A stretch of DNA of 64,000 nucleotides from Candidatus Kapaibacterium sp. GTDB lineage: Bacteria > Bacteroidota > Ignavibacteria > Kapaibacteriales > NICIL-2. The notes under the pieces are model-generated. The model ran no database searches and had not been told where the DNA came from. It saw nothing but the letters and a program-made list of their open reading frames with translations. Positions 52,519-62,286 of the stretch are shown in pieces. Location: the NCBI GenBank assembly GCA_026003495.1, contig BPHK01000001.1:1438579-1502578 (forward strand), read 5' to 3'. The stretch's first letter is position 1, and each line of letters starts with the position of its first letter. The translations under genes were made by a program, and so were the position numbers.

Positions 52519-53277
52519 TCACGGAAACGAAAACGCTACCGGAAGCGCAATTCCTATGCGCCAAAGACGATAATTGCCTGCATTGAGCGTAACAGGCACG
52601 GCCACTTCGACTGAGGGCGAGCAGTACCACCCAACTGCAAGCGAAAGATCATAGCCCACGCTCGCCGTGAGCAGCACGAGAGCATCACTTCCGCTGCTGA
52701 CCGACGATGCAATCTGCACGTGCTTGCTCGGCGGCGTCGTCGCAAAGAAGTACCACGACGGTTCGAGTACACGTTCCATCTGCGTTGAGCGGCCAGGGAA
52801 ATAAACTGTTGCCTCAAGTCCTACGCTTGCCCAGCCGTACCGCCCTACCAGGCGCGTTTTCGCTGCGGCTTGGACACCGATTCCAAGGCGTGACGTTGAC
52901 AGTACGTATTCTGTCCGGAGCATTTCTCCTGTGACGAGCGGTGCTGTTGTCCCTGCAGCATGAGAACTCGATTGCACCCAACGCACACACAAGCCACCCA
53001 CAACAGAAGCATCCGGCTGCACCCACCATTCCGCTCCAAGCCGCAGTGCAACCGCAGCGCCACTGCCGGAACCGTAGCGTGCACACACAAGAGTACCGTC
53101 TGAGATCGCGCGCGGATCCTCTACGCGTGCAAACCCAGCCTCAACGCCGACGACGCCAAAGAGCTGGGGAATCCGAAATGGACGAAGGTATGTCGGGATC
53201 CAATCGAACCCCTGCGCGCCAAGCGTTGCCGCCATCACACACCCGAGCGCAAGTACATTAGCGGACCAGGAGCACAC
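52519..53277 (-). CDS. Predicted outer-membrane/exported beta protein
   Basis: A 252-aa protein with no named family. I start it at GTG 53277, which gives a signal peptide (VLALGCVMAATLGAQ) and overlaps the upstream stop by 20 bp; the open frame further upstream lies inside the neighbouring gene and reads as shadow sequence. The mature part is a series of amphipathic strands with Gly and aromatic residues (VVGGLCVRWVQSS; YGWASVGLEATVYF; ASVGYDLSLAVGWY) and ends in a strand closing with Phe (GIALPVAFSFP), as in small outer-membrane barrels. Confidence 0.6.
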   Translation of the reverse strand: MCSWSANVLALGCVMAATLGAQGFDWIPTYLRPFRIPQLFGVVGVEAGFARVEDPRAISDGTLVCARYGSGSGAAVALRLGAEWWVQPDASVVGGLCVRWVQSSSHAAGTTAPLVTGEMLRTEYVLSTSRLGIGVQAAAKTRLVGRYGWASVGLEATVYFPGRSTQMERVLEPSWYFFATTPPSKHVQIASSVSSGSDALVLLTASVGYDLSLAVGWYCSPSVEVAVPVTLNAGNYRLWRIGIALPVAFSFP

Positions 53278-55471
53278 GCTGGGCCTCGTTAGTGGTATGC
53301 TGCTGGGTTCGCACTTGCAGCGCATAGATGCCTTCCGGCACAGCAAGCGGGAGAATGTAGCGCTGCCGCCCTCCTTGAAGATCAAGTGCCCACTCAGCGA
53401 CAGCGCGCCCATCGGCTGAGTAGAGCACCGCCTGGGCACGTCCACTCCCGTGTGACCAACACTCGAGAACAAGCACGCGCGCTGAAACCACCGCATCGGC
53501 AGATACAATCGTCAACAACGGCAATGCGACTGGAAACTTGTACTGCATTCCACAAAAAGGAACAACGCTGAGCTCACCTCCAATGCCGCTGCCGGGAATT
53601 GCACCGGGGCACCGCGTGCTGCCTACTTTCACCTGTTCCAGTCGAAGTTGCGACGATGGGAGTTCTCCAAGGTAGGTCTGACCGAAGAGCACAGCAATCG
53701 TATCGCCCTGGACAAATCGCGTTGGTGTCGCAATCTGCAGTCGGTACTGCCCTTGCCCGAGCGATTGGAACTGCGCAGAGGCACCTTGTGCCGCCGTACC
53801 TGCAAGCTGGAGACCTGTCAGCTGCACCATCGTGGGATCGAAGGCAAACAGTGCAGACATCGCAGAATAGTACTGGAGCGCTGTATCCGCTAAGAGCGGA
53901 ATTGCAACGATCTGCCCAGGGATGTATTCGACCGATGGAATTCGAATCGTTGGTTCTGGCGGTGCAATGACACGAACTCGCACTGGCACTTCCAACGGTG
54001 AATACGCCGTATCGCTGCTCTCGATGCGCAGGATGCTGGCTGTCGTGCCAGGCTGTGTTGGCTCCACTTCGATTGGAACTGGAATAGTTTGGCCCGGTGC
54101 AATAACGAACGGCGTTGTGAGCGTCACCCGAAACGGCGGAGGGGCAACAATGGCGGTAACTGTCACCGGCTCTGATGACTGATTGCGAAGCTCAAGCGTG
54201 TCCATGGAGCGATCGGTGCACGGACCAAGCGCCAGAAGAGTCCCGGCATCTATTCCCTGCTCTGTTGTCAATGCAACAAGGCGTGGCGGCTGGCTCTCGA
54301 CAAGGAGCGTAAAGTGTATGATTGCCGCATCAGGTGGCACACCCCAAATTCCACGCTGCAGTAGGTCGGTGAGCACGTCAATCTGCGTTTGCAGCGTCCC
54401 CGCTTGCGCTGGACGCACCACAACCACAATCGTATCGAAGCGGCGCGGGGCAAGCCGGCTTTCTCCACGCAACCCTTTCAGCAACGTCACCTGGCGTGCA
54501 TCGCCTGCAAGCCGAGTTTCGACAGCACCGAGAGCTATGTTGCCTGCATTCTCTACCACGAGAGCGATCGTATCAGCAATGCCGACCTTGCGGTTGCGTG
54601 CGATGATCGTATCGCCAACGATGGAAGTATTTGGAGCGAGCACTTGGCGCACAACCAGTCGCTGTGTGACCCCAACACCGCGGAATTGAAGCGCGGTTGT
54701 ATCTGCAGCGCCATTGCGCAGTGGCGAAGGGTGAATGAGCAACACATCGAGCACTGCCAGCGCAGGCGTCAGCGGTCGGAAGTGAACAGTATACTCTTTC
54801 AGCTGCTGCCCTGCGAAGTAATCGCTCGCATCTGCATCGAGCGTAAATGCCTGGAGACTGGCTGCATCGCCTTGCTGCACAATTTGGACCGGAACCCCTT
54901 TCTGGTAAACGTTCCGAACTTGAAGGGTACGGACACGATCGAGCGGAGAATCAACGTACACTGAATCGAAGTCCAAAACTGCCGCGTCGCTCCAGAGCGG
55001 TCGGAACGATTTTGTCACCTTCAGTATGAACCGACGCGTTGCCCCAATTACAGCAGTATCGAGGCTCTGCCGAACCGATACGTTGAGCGCGACCTGGTGT
55101 TTGCCCTCGGGGTGGAGCTGCGCAAACAACGTCGCAGCATAACGAAGCGGATACGTGCGCGTTTGGCCAGCACTGACGCGGAAGGGAAAGAGCGCTTCAA
55201 GTGGGAATTCTTCTGGATCGTTGTCGCGAAACGGTGGGGTAGCTTCGATCCAAAGGTATGGGCGCGTGCCCTGCGGTATGACAATCTCCTCATCAGTCGA
55301 GTTCTCAATGAACAGTGAGCGTGCGACGGTATCCCCAGCCAGCACGTAGCCGAAGTCGAGCGTATCTGCGTTTCGATTCTGCGGGTCAATGTAGAGCGAC
55401 ACTCCTTGCTGGGCATGTACCGTGATGGCAAGCATCAAAAGCAACCACATCCGGACTAGCAGAGCCTTCAC
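53258..55471 (-). CDS. Exported protein with choice-of-anchor and cohesin-like domains, T9SS-like C-terminus
   Basis: A 737-aa protein with a signal peptide (residues 1-20, ITVHAQQ). It contains repeated Ig-like choice-of-anchor domains (LDFGYVLAGDTVARSLFIEN; VVENAGNIALGAV; IPVPIEVEPTQPG), then at about residues 520-620 a region like a cohesin/dockerin-partner domain (IPSVEYIPGQIVAIPL; SALFAFDPTMVQL), and a C-terminal tail that fits a sorting domain (AVLYSADGRAVAEW; LAVPEGIYALQVRT; basic end). It lies 15 bp after nuoN. Probably surface or secreted; function unknown. Confidence 0.75.
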   Translation of the reverse strand: MKALLVRMWLLLMLAITVHAQQGVSLYIDPQNRNADTLDFGYVLAGDTVARSLFIENSTDEEIVIPQGTRPYLWIEATPPFRDNDPEEFPLEALFPFRVSAGQTRTYPLRYAATLFAQLHPEGKHQVALNVSVRQSLDTAVIGATRRFILKVTKSFRPLWSDAAVLDFDSVYVDSPLDRVRTLQVRNVYQKGVPVQIVQQGDAASLQAFTLDADASDYFAGQQLKEYTVHFRPLTPALAVLDVLLIHPSPLRNGAADTTALQFRGVGVTQRLVVRQVLAPNTSIVGDTIIARNRKVGIADTIALVVENAGNIALGAVETRLAGDARQVTLLKGLRGESRLAPRRFDTIVVVVRPAQAGTLQTQIDVLTDLLQRGIWGVPPDAAIIHFTLLVESQPPRLVALTTEQGIDAGTLLALGPCTDRSMDTLELRNQSSEPVTVTAIVAPPPFRVTLTTPFVIAPGQTIPVPIEVEPTQPGTTASILRIESSDTAYSPLEVPVRVRVIAPPEPTIRIPSVEYIPGQIVAIPLLADTALQYYSAMSALFAFDPTMVQLTGLQLAGTAAQGASAQFQSLGQGQYRLQIATPTRFVQGDTIAVLFGQTYLGELPSSQLRLEQVKVGSTRCPGAIPGSGIGGELSVVPFCGMQYKFPVALPLLTIVSADAVVSARVLVLECWSHGSGRAQAVLYSADGRAVAEWALDLQGGRQRYILPLAVPEGIYALQVRTQQHTTNEAQRVLLVR

Positions 55472-55486
55472 GGCACTCGGACAAGG

Positions 55487-56914
55487 TTATTTCCAAAAGC
55501 TCGACAGAAGCGATTCCAACACCGAAGGGACAATGCCAAGCACAATCACCGCAACCGCACTAACAACCAGTGGGAATCTTTTGACCGACGTCGGATCAAC
55601 AGTTGGAGGTGCCGCTGTAGCCTCTTTGAAGTACATCTGCACAACCACGCCGATGTAGTAGTACACTGAGACCATCGAGCCAAGCACACCAATAATCGCC
55701 AGCCACGTATAACCTGCTTCGATTGCAGCAGTGAACAGGTAGTACTTACCGAAAAAGCCTGCCATCGGCGGGATACCAGCCAGCGAGAACATAAACAGCG
55801 CCATCGCAGCTGCAAGCGCGGGGTGTTGCGTGGCAAGGCCGGCGCAGTCGTCAAGCTCCACACTTCGTTCCACGTCGCGCTCGAGTATGGCGAGCACGAC
55901 AAAAGCGCCAATCTGCATGAACAGGTATGCTGCCGCATAAAAAATGACGGCACTCAACCCACGGTGATTTGCAGCCGCAAGACCGATGAGCATATATCCG
56001 GCATGAGCAACAGAGGAGTACGCCAGCATTCGCTTGATGCGCCGTTGCACAACAGCCGCCACATTCCCGATGATGATCGTGCCTGCAGCACTGAGCGCAA
56101 GCACTGTTTGAATGCTTTGCTCCTTGAACGGAACAATGTCGAGTACCAGTGGAATGAATGCGCCGAGTGCTGCAGCTTTACCAGCAGTGCTCATAAAACC
56201 TGTAACTACCGTTGGTGCACCGTCATACACATCGGGTGCCCATTGATGGAATGGGAACACCGCCACTTTGAAGCCAAGCCCTACGATGATCAACGCAATG
56301 CCGATCGGCAGCAAGCTCGGCAGCACAAGCGACTGACTTGTTATTGCGTTGCTAATGCCACCAAAATCAAGGCTCCCCGTTGCGCTATACACTAGCGCAA
56401 TCCCAAAGACGAAAAATCCTGTCGCAAAGGCACCAAGGAGAAAGTACTTGAGCGCACTTTCCACTGAGCTGATTGTCTGGCGGAAATACCCTGCCAGTAC
56501 GTAGAAGCTCAGTGACATAACCTCGATGCCGATGAACAGTATCAATAGGTGCTGTGCATGCGCGATGAGCATCATTCCACTGGTGGAGTAGAGCACGAGC
56601 GTGTAGAACTCATCGTGCTCAAAATTGCGCGCTGCAATGTATGGCCGCGCTGCGAGAATTGTCAGAATCCCTCCAATTGCAAAGACACAATCAAGCACTG
56701 CAGGTGCACCACCTGTGCGAAGCATGCTACTAAAGGCAACACCACGGAACGGGATAGTCGCGATTGCCGCTATGAGCGCAATCGCGAGCGCCATAAGGGA
56801 AAAACGGTACGTCACACGCTCACTATGGGGATTGAGCGCATCCACAAGCAACGCGACGACTGCTGCCAGCGAAACAACAAGGAGTGGTGATGCACTGAGC
56901 CATTCGTTCATCAT
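55487..56914 (-). CDS. nuoN: NADH-quinone oxidoreductase subunit N
   Basis: A 475-aa complex I antiporter-like membrane subunit, about 14 helices. LKYFLLGAFATGFFVFGIAL, FKVAVFPFHQWAPDVYDGAP and the RIKRMLAYSSVAHAGYMLIG block identify NuoN. The lysines and Glu expected in the proton path are present at a glance (LFIGIEVMSLS; the KVAVFPFH Lys). Start at 56914 or 56911; overlap with nuoM of 4 bases. Runs in the same direction as nuoM. Confidence 0.95.
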   Translation of the reverse strand: MMNEWLSASPLLVVSLAAVVALLVDALNPHSERVTYRFSLMALAIALIAAIATIPFRGVAFSSMLRTGGAPAVLDCVFAIGGILTILAARPYIAARNFEHDEFYTLVLYSTSGMMLIAHAQHLLILFIGIEVMSLSFYVLAGYFRQTISSVESALKYFLLGAFATGFFVFGIALVYSATGSLDFGGISNAITSQSLVLPSLLPIGIALIIVGLGFKVAVFPFHQWAPDVYDGAPTVVTGFMSTAGKAAALGAFIPLVLDIVPFKEQSIQTVLALSAAGTIIIGNVAAVVQRRIKRMLAYSSVAHAGYMLIGLAAANHRGLSAVIFYAAAYLFMQIGAFVVLAILERDVERSVELDDCAGLATQHPALAAAMALFMFSLAGIPPMAGFFGKYYLFTAAIEAGYTWLAIIGVLGSMVSVYYYIGVVVQMYFKEATAAPPTVDPTSVKRFPLVVSAVAVIVLGIVPSVLESLLSSFWK

Positions 56915-58509
56915 GGGCGTTCGGTGAGTGTGGGAACTTTCACAGTTTGATCAATGCTCCGAATAGCCGGTGGTGGCAGGTGCACCTCGGTCACCTTCTG
57001 CGGTACAGAGTGATTGAGCACTTTCTGGACAATTGCGCTTGTGCTCGCAGCACTAGCACGCAGAAATGGCCGCGGATAGACACCGATCCACACAAGCAGG
57101 AGGACAATCGGAACCAACGTCCATCGCTCCTGAACGGTTAGGTCTCGGAGACCTTCGTTGGCAGGATTTGTCAGCGGTCCGTACATGACACGCTGAAACA
57201 TCCACAGCAGGTACACAGCAGCAACGATAACCCCCGTTGCGCTGACGATACTATATGCCCAGCTATCCAGGTATGGCGACCGAAAGCCACCAAGCAATGT
57301 CAAGAATTCGCCGACAAAACCGTTGAGACCGGGCAAGCCGACCGATGCCAGCATCGCCAGTGCAAAGAGCACCGCAAAGTGCGGCATTACCCGTGCGATT
57401 CCCCCGTACTCAGCAATCTCGCGGGTGTGGCGCCGTTCGTAGAGCACGCCAACACAGAGGAAGAGCATTCCCGTCGAAAGTCCGTGGTTGACCATTTGCA
57501 GGATCGCTCCCTGGATGCCTTCATTGGTCATCGAGGCAATACCGAGCACGACAAAGCCCAAGTGACTAACGGAAGAATACGCAACGAGCTTTTTCATATC
57601 AGGCTGCACCATCGCAACCAGTGCACCGTAGATGATGCCGATCACTGCGAGTGTGCCGAGCAGTGGCGCAAATGCAATTGCCGACTGAGGAAAAAAGTCG
57701 AGATTGAACCGGATCAGCCCATACGTTCCCATCTTGAGCAGAATACCAGCTAGGATGACCGATCCTGCCGTCGGTGCCTGGACGTGGGCATCTGGCAGCC
57801 ACGTATGCAGAGGGAAAATTGGCACTTTGATCGCAAACGACAATGCAAATGCAGCAAAGAGCCACCTCTGCGTCTCGAACGGGATGCTTGGAGCAAGCTC
57901 ACGTAACTTGATAACGTCCGTTGTAAACTGCCCTGTTGCTGACTGCGCGTAGATCCCCAACCAGATGATCGCAATCAACATAAGCAAGGAGCCAACGATC
58001 GTGTAGAGGAAAAACTTCACCGCAGCATAGATGCGATCCTGCCCGCCCCAGATACCGATGATGAAGTACATCGGGATCAAGATGAGTTCCCAAAACACGT
58101 AGAAAAGGAACATGTCCAGCGCAACAAAAACGCCGATCATCGCTGTCTCCAGCAGGAGCATCATCACGTAGTACTCTTTTTCCCGTTTGGTGATGATGCC
58201 GATGGATGCCCCAATCGCAATGGGCATGGTGAAGGTCGTGAGCAACACCAGCAGTAAGCTCATTCCATCGAGCCCGATTCGGAAGCCTGCATCAAGGGAG
58301 GCAATCCACGGAGTCGCCACCACCAGTTGGAAATCGCTCCGCGTCTGATCAACGAGCCAGAACAGCGGAAGCGATAAAAGAAACGTCGCTACTGCAATCA
58401 CCAGCGACGTCCAGCGATGAAGAGCAATCCGCTCCCGTGGTACCGCCACCAATGCCAGCGCACCCACGAGCGGAAGAAAGAGGACGCTCATCAAGAGCAC
58501 GTGACCCAT
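56911..58509 (-). CDS. nuoM: NADH-quinone oxidoreductase subunit M
   Basis: A 532-aa complex I antiporter-like membrane subunit. LFYVFWELILIPMYFIIGIW, AIKVPIFPLHTWLPDAHVQA and SVSHLGFVVLGIASMTNEG are typical of NuoM. The start at 58509 (MGHVLLMSV) is preferred; 58491 is possible, and the frame is open to 58560 inside the gap. The gene starts 66 bp after glgP and overlaps nuoN. nuoL and nuoK are not next to it. Confidence 0.95.
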   Translation of the reverse strand: MGHVLLMSVLFLPLVGALALVAVPRERIALHRWTSLVIAVATFLLSLPLFWLVDQTRSDFQLVVATPWIASLDAGFRIGLDGMSLLLVLLTTFTMPIAIGASIGIITKREKEYYVMMLLLETAMIGVFVALDMFLFYVFWELILIPMYFIIGIWGGQDRIYAAVKFFLYTIVGSLLMLIAIIWLGIYAQSATGQFTTDVIKLRELAPSIPFETQRWLFAAFALSFAIKVPIFPLHTWLPDAHVQAPTAGSVILAGILLKMGTYGLIRFNLDFFPQSAIAFAPLLGTLAVIGIIYGALVAMVQPDMKKLVAYSSVSHLGFVVLGIASMTNEGIQGAILQMVNHGLSTGMLFLCVGVLYERRHTREIAEYGGIARVMPHFAVLFALAMLASVGLPGLNGFVGEFLTLLGGFRSPYLDSWAYSIVSATGVIVAAVYLLWMFQRVMYGPLTNPANEGLRDLTVQERWTLVPIVLLLVWIGVYPRPFLRASAASTSAIVQKVLNHSVPQKVTEVHLPPPAIRSIDQTVKVPTLTERP

Positions 58510-58575
58510 TCGTGTGTCGAAACCGATTGTTTGACCAAAACGCAAAGCGCAATATACCACGACTCCAGTGGGCTA

Positions 58576-61134
58576 CTACTGCTCGCCTTGCACCCAAACG
58601 ACCAGTTGCAAGTCCACTGGATCCGGCACATGCGGATGGTGTGGGAGCACACGTAACGCGACCCCGTGTTGGCCACTGTCGGGCGTTGTGTAGGTTCCCT
58701 CGAATGTCGCACGTGCACCCTCGACGTGCGACAGCGAAAGGTTCGCAACGCGTGCCTGCACGAACTCACCGTGTCCAGTCAGCGGGCCATAGTACACCTG
58801 TGCAAGCAACTCGTCAGGATTCATTGCGCCGCAGTCGAGTACAAGACGCACAGGAACTGGCTCTCCAACGTGGATAACGCCGCGGTCTGGGATGTCGGCA
58901 CTAATGACCCGGAGAGTTTTCCAGCGCTCTGGCAGTGTGCGTTTCCAGCGGCTAAGCTCCCGTGCTGCGCGCCCTTGTTGCTCTCCCAACACAGCGCCGA
59001 GTGCAGCAGCAGGTTCGTAGAACGCCATCCGATATTCATCGAGCATGCGATGGGTTGAATAGCGCGCTGCAAGCGTTGCAATGGCAGACTTCATCCGCTT
59101 GACCCACCGGCGTGGGACACCGGCTGCGTCTCGTTCGTAGAACATTGGAATGATGTCGTTTTCCAAAAGCTGGTAGAGGCTTTCGCTCTCGTGTGAGTCT
59201 TGTTCATCCGCAGTAGCGAAGGCTTCGCCGTGGCCAATGGTAAAACCGTTGTCGCTCGTGGCAGCTTCCGCCCACCAGCCATCGAGTACGCTGCAGTGCA
59301 GCACACCGTTGAGCGCAGCTTTCATTCCGCTCGTACCCGATGCTTCGTACGGACGACGGGGTGTGTTGAGCCATACGTCGGCTCCCTTGACGAGTGCTCG
59401 TGCAATGCCAAGATCGTAGTCTTCGAGAAAAATCACGTGCTGTTCCAGCCCAGCAGTGCGAATCCCCGTCAGGATGCGTTGCATCATTTCCTTGCTGGCA
59501 ATGTCTTGCGGGTGTGCTTTTCCCGCCAGCAGGATGATGACCGGCCGCGAAGGGTTGCGAAGAATTGATGCAAGCCGATCCCAATTTCGGAAGAGCAAAT
59601 CCGAGCGCTTATAGGTTGCAAAGCGCCGAGCAAAACCAATGATGAGGCAGTTGGGGTGCAGCGCAGCAATGGCTCGCTGCAGATGCTCCTCATCGTAATA
59701 GCCGCTCCGCTGCCGGATATGCTCCCGAACTGCTTCGAGCAAGCGTTGCCGTCGGCGTACATGGACCGCCCAGAGCTCGGCATCCGGGATCGTAGCAATC
59801 GCCTCCCACTGTGTAGGTTCGCTCGGACGCTGACGCCAGCCTGGGCCAATTGCTCGATCGTAGAGCGCAGCAAAATCGCTCGAAACCCACGTTGGTATAT
59901 GCACGCCATTGGTGATGCTTCGGATGGGAACTTCATCACTTGCAACATGCGGCCACAGTGATTGCCACATCGTACGCGCAACGTTGCCGTGCAACTCGCT
60001 GACGCCATTGCGGTGGTTGCTCATCCGCAGCCCCAGAATCGTCATGGAAAAACCCTCGTCGCTGGAGCCGTTGTTTGCCTGACCGAGCTTGAGAAGCTCT
60101 CCCCATTCGATACCAAGCACCGGCATGTAGCGCGAGAAATATCGCTGGAGCAGTCCAAGCGAGAATATCTCATTTCCGGCTGGAACTGGCGTATGCGTTG
60201 TAAAGCACGTCTGCGCACGAGTAATCTCGGCGGCTTCGTGAAAACTCAGACCAAGCTGTTGCGCCAGATGACGTGCCCACTCTAGCGTGCAGAACGCAGC
60301 ATGCCCTTCGTTGATATGAAGGACCGAAGGTTGAATCCCTAGCGCTGCAAGCATGCGGACTCCACCAATTCCGAGCAACATTTCCTGCATGATCCGCGTC
60401 TCGTGGGTGCCACCGTAGAGCTGGTCGGTGATGTTTTGGTATGTGGGGTTCGTGCTATTCTCGGCGATGTTCGTATCGAGGAGGTAGAGCGGAACCCGCC
60501 CGACATCAGCTTTCCAGACCTGCGCAGCCACATCACCATCCGGCAGCTCTATGCGAATGATGAGCGGCGTTCCACTCTCGGTGCGGACAAGCTGAATTGG
60601 CAGGAGAGAAAAATCGTAGTCGAGGAAATTTTCCTGCTGCCAGCCGTTGTAGGTAACGTGCTGGTGAAAGTATCCTTGCTGGTAGAGCAGCCCGACAGCA
60701 ACCATTGGCAGCCCAACATCCGATGCAGTTTTGAGATGGTCCCCAGCCAGGACGCCCAGTCCACCGCTGTAATTCTGAAAGCATTCGCTGATACCGTATT
60801 CCGCACAGAAATACGCAATCGGCCCTGGAGAGGGCCAGCTTAGCTGGGGCGCTTGGCCACGATACGCATCGAACTCTCTCTCCACCTCCCTAAGCAACTT
60901 CCGGTATGCAGAATCCTCGACAAGCTCACGAAAGCGTTCTTGCGGCGTTTCTTTGAGCAATCGAACAGGATTGCGTCGAATCCTTTCCCATCGGACTGGG
61001 TCAACGGTCGAAAAGAGTGATTCGGCTTTCCGATTCCAGGACCACCAGAAGTTATAAGCCAATCGCTCTAGAAAGGCAAGCTCATCCGGCAGAACAGATG
61101 CAACCGTGAGCACTTTCAATGGACGGATACGCAT
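58576..61134 (-). CDS. glgP: Alpha-glucan phosphorylase
   Basis: An 852-aa GT35 phosphorylase of the short type with an N-terminal DUF3417 segment (LAYNFWWSWNRKAESLF), as in Thermotoga and Mycobacterium AgpA-like enzymes. It releases glucose-1-phosphate from glycogen or maltodextrin. YFCAEYGISECFQNYSGGLG, HINEGHAAF, and the PLP-binding lysine in RRPYEASGTSGMKAALNG are all present. A C-terminal domain of about 110 residues is extra. Its start is 10 bp below the queA stop. Confidence 0.95.
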   Translation of the reverse strand: MRIRPLKVLTVASVLPDELAFLERLAYNFWWSWNRKAESLFSTVDPVRWERIRRNPVRLLKETPQERFRELVEDSAYRKLLREVEREFDAYRGQAPQLSWPSPGPIAYFCAEYGISECFQNYSGGLGVLAGDHLKTASDVGLPMVAVGLLYQQGYFHQHVTYNGWQQENFLDYDFSLLPIQLVRTESGTPLIIRIELPDGDVAAQVWKADVGRVPLYLLDTNIAENSTNPTYQNITDQLYGGTHETRIMQEMLLGIGGVRMLAALGIQPSVLHINEGHAAFCTLEWARHLAQQLGLSFHEAAEITRAQTCFTTHTPVPAGNEIFSLGLLQRYFSRYMPVLGIEWGELLKLGQANNGSSDEGFSMTILGLRMSNHRNGVSELHGNVARTMWQSLWPHVASDEVPIRSITNGVHIPTWVSSDFAALYDRAIGPGWRQRPSEPTQWEAIATIPDAELWAVHVRRRQRLLEAVREHIRQRSGYYDEEHLQRAIAALHPNCLIIGFARRFATYKRSDLLFRNWDRLASILRNPSRPVIILLAGKAHPQDIASKEMMQRILTGIRTAGLEQHVIFLEDYDLGIARALVKGADVWLNTPRRPYEASGTSGMKAALNGVLHCSVLDGWWAEAATSDNGFTIGHGEAFATADEQDSHESESLYQLLENDIIPMFYERDAAGVPRRWVKRMKSAIATLAARYSTHRMLDEYRMAFYEPAAALGAVLGEQQGRAARELSRWKRTLPERWKTLRVISADIPDRGVIHVGEPVPVRLVLDCGAMNPDELLAQVYYGPLTGHGEFVQARVANLSLSHVEGARATFEGTYTTPDSGQHGVALRVLPHHPHVPDPVDLQLVVWVQGEQ

Positions 61135-61144
61135 CGCACTGTAC

Positions 61145-62203
61145 CTAGATGATCAGCATTGCATCACCATAGGCATAAAAGCGGTAATGTTCCTTGACCG
61201 CGTGGCGATACGATGTCACTAACAGCTCTGGGCCAGCAACCGCACCCGCTAACACCAGCGACGCAGAATTGGGGGGATGGAAATTTGTCAGAAAGCGAAA
61301 CCTGAATTTGAAATCATACGGCGGGAAGATGTACTTATCTGTCCAGCCGCGATTGGGTTTGAGCATGTTCGTCGTCAGAACGCTTGATTCGAGAGCACGC
61401 AGTGTCGAGCTGCCGACGACGTACACGTTCCGTTGCGATTTGAGCGCTTTGTTGATCGTCTCGGCGACGTCACGACTGACGTCGAAGTACTCGCTGTACA
61501 TGCGATACTTACTGACGTCCTCCAGCTCAATTGGCTCGAGAACGCATTGGCCGAGGTGCAAAGTGACATAGACGATGTGCACACCTTGCTTGGCGATCGC
61601 TTTGAGCATTTCCTTGGTAAAGTGAAGGCCTGCTGTTGGTGGTGCAATCGCAAAGCGCTTGCTGGGATTGGCAAAGACTGTCTGAAAACGTTCGCGATCT
61701 TCGTCGGTATGCTCGCGCGTAATGTATGGCGGCAGCGCCATCTGCCCAATCCGGTTGATAAGCGGCGTCATGTCGCCTTCGTAGGAGAACCGTGCGATCC
61801 GACCGCGCGTTGTCGTGTTCTCAATGATTTCGCAGTAAACGCGCCCGCCATCGAAGTACACCCGGTTGCCAATCCGCACTTTCCGCGCTGGCTCGACGAC
61901 AATATCCCAGAGCCGTTCTTCCCGCTGGAGTTCTCGGACAAGGTAGACGTCAATGCGCGTGTCACCTTTCTCTTTGGTGCCGATAAGATGCGACGGGAAT
62001 GCTTTCGTATCGTTGAGGACCAGAACGTCGCCTTTCTGAAAATACTTCGGCAGATTCTTGAATTTTTCGTCGCGAAGGTCGCCGCTGGAGCGATCGACAA
62101 CGAGCAGCCGTGCATTTTCCCGCTTGGGAAGTGGATGTTGCGCGACAAGTGCTACCGGAACAGAGACTTTCAAATCCGACAGCTTCACCGGTGCTGGTGC
62201 CAT
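61145..62203 (-). CDS. queA: tRNA preQ1(34) S-adenosylmethionine ribosyltransferase-isomerase
   Basis: A 352-aa QueA, which transfers and isomerises the ribosyl part of SAM onto preQ1-modified tRNA in queuosine synthesis. LVLNDTKAFPSHLIG, APPTAGLHFTKEML, VVGSSTLRALES and TNFHPPNSASLVL are standard. The ATG at 62203 is chosen: it gives normal length and lies 32 bases below a promoter. The frame is open upstream to 62317 across uvrB sequence, which is rejected. It is probably the first gene of a seven-gene transcript down to the DUF1573 gene. Confidence 0.95.
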   Translation of the reverse strand: MAPAPVKLSDLKVSVPVALVAQHPLPKRENARLLVVDRSSGDLRDEKFKNLPKYFQKGDVLVLNDTKAFPSHLIGTKEKGDTRIDVYLVRELQREERLWDIVVEPARKVRIGNRVYFDGGRVYCEIIENTTTRGRIARFSYEGDMTPLINRIGQMALPPYITREHTDEDRERFQTVFANPSKRFAIAPPTAGLHFTKEMLKAIAKQGVHIVYVTLHLGQCVLEPIELEDVSKYRMYSEYFDVSRDVAETINKALKSQRNVYVVGSSTLRALESSVLTTNMLKPNRGWTDKYIFPPYDFKFRFRFLTNFHPPNSASLVLAGAVAGPELLVTSYRHAVKEHYRFYAYGDAMLII

Positions 62204-62235
62204 ACCACAGAGCAAATTCGTAGCTTTACAAGCTA

Positions 62236-62266
62236 CAAAAGTACGTCTTTTGCGCGTGCATGTCAA
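62236..62266 (-). promoter_or_regulatory. Promoter of the queA operon
   Basis: On the minus strand TTGACA (62266-62261), then 17 bases, then TACTTTTG (62243-62236): exact TAnnTTTG box with TTG 20 bases above it. The queA ATG lies 32 bases downstream. Confidence 0.65.
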
Positions 62267-62286
62267 GTTTTTCCGTCCTGATGCAA

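Noticed and set aside
53278-53508. N-terminal extension of the outer-membrane protein at 52519-53277
   Set aside because: It overlaps the sorting-domain end of the neighbouring gene and places the signal peptide internally; the GTG at 53277 restores a normal signal.
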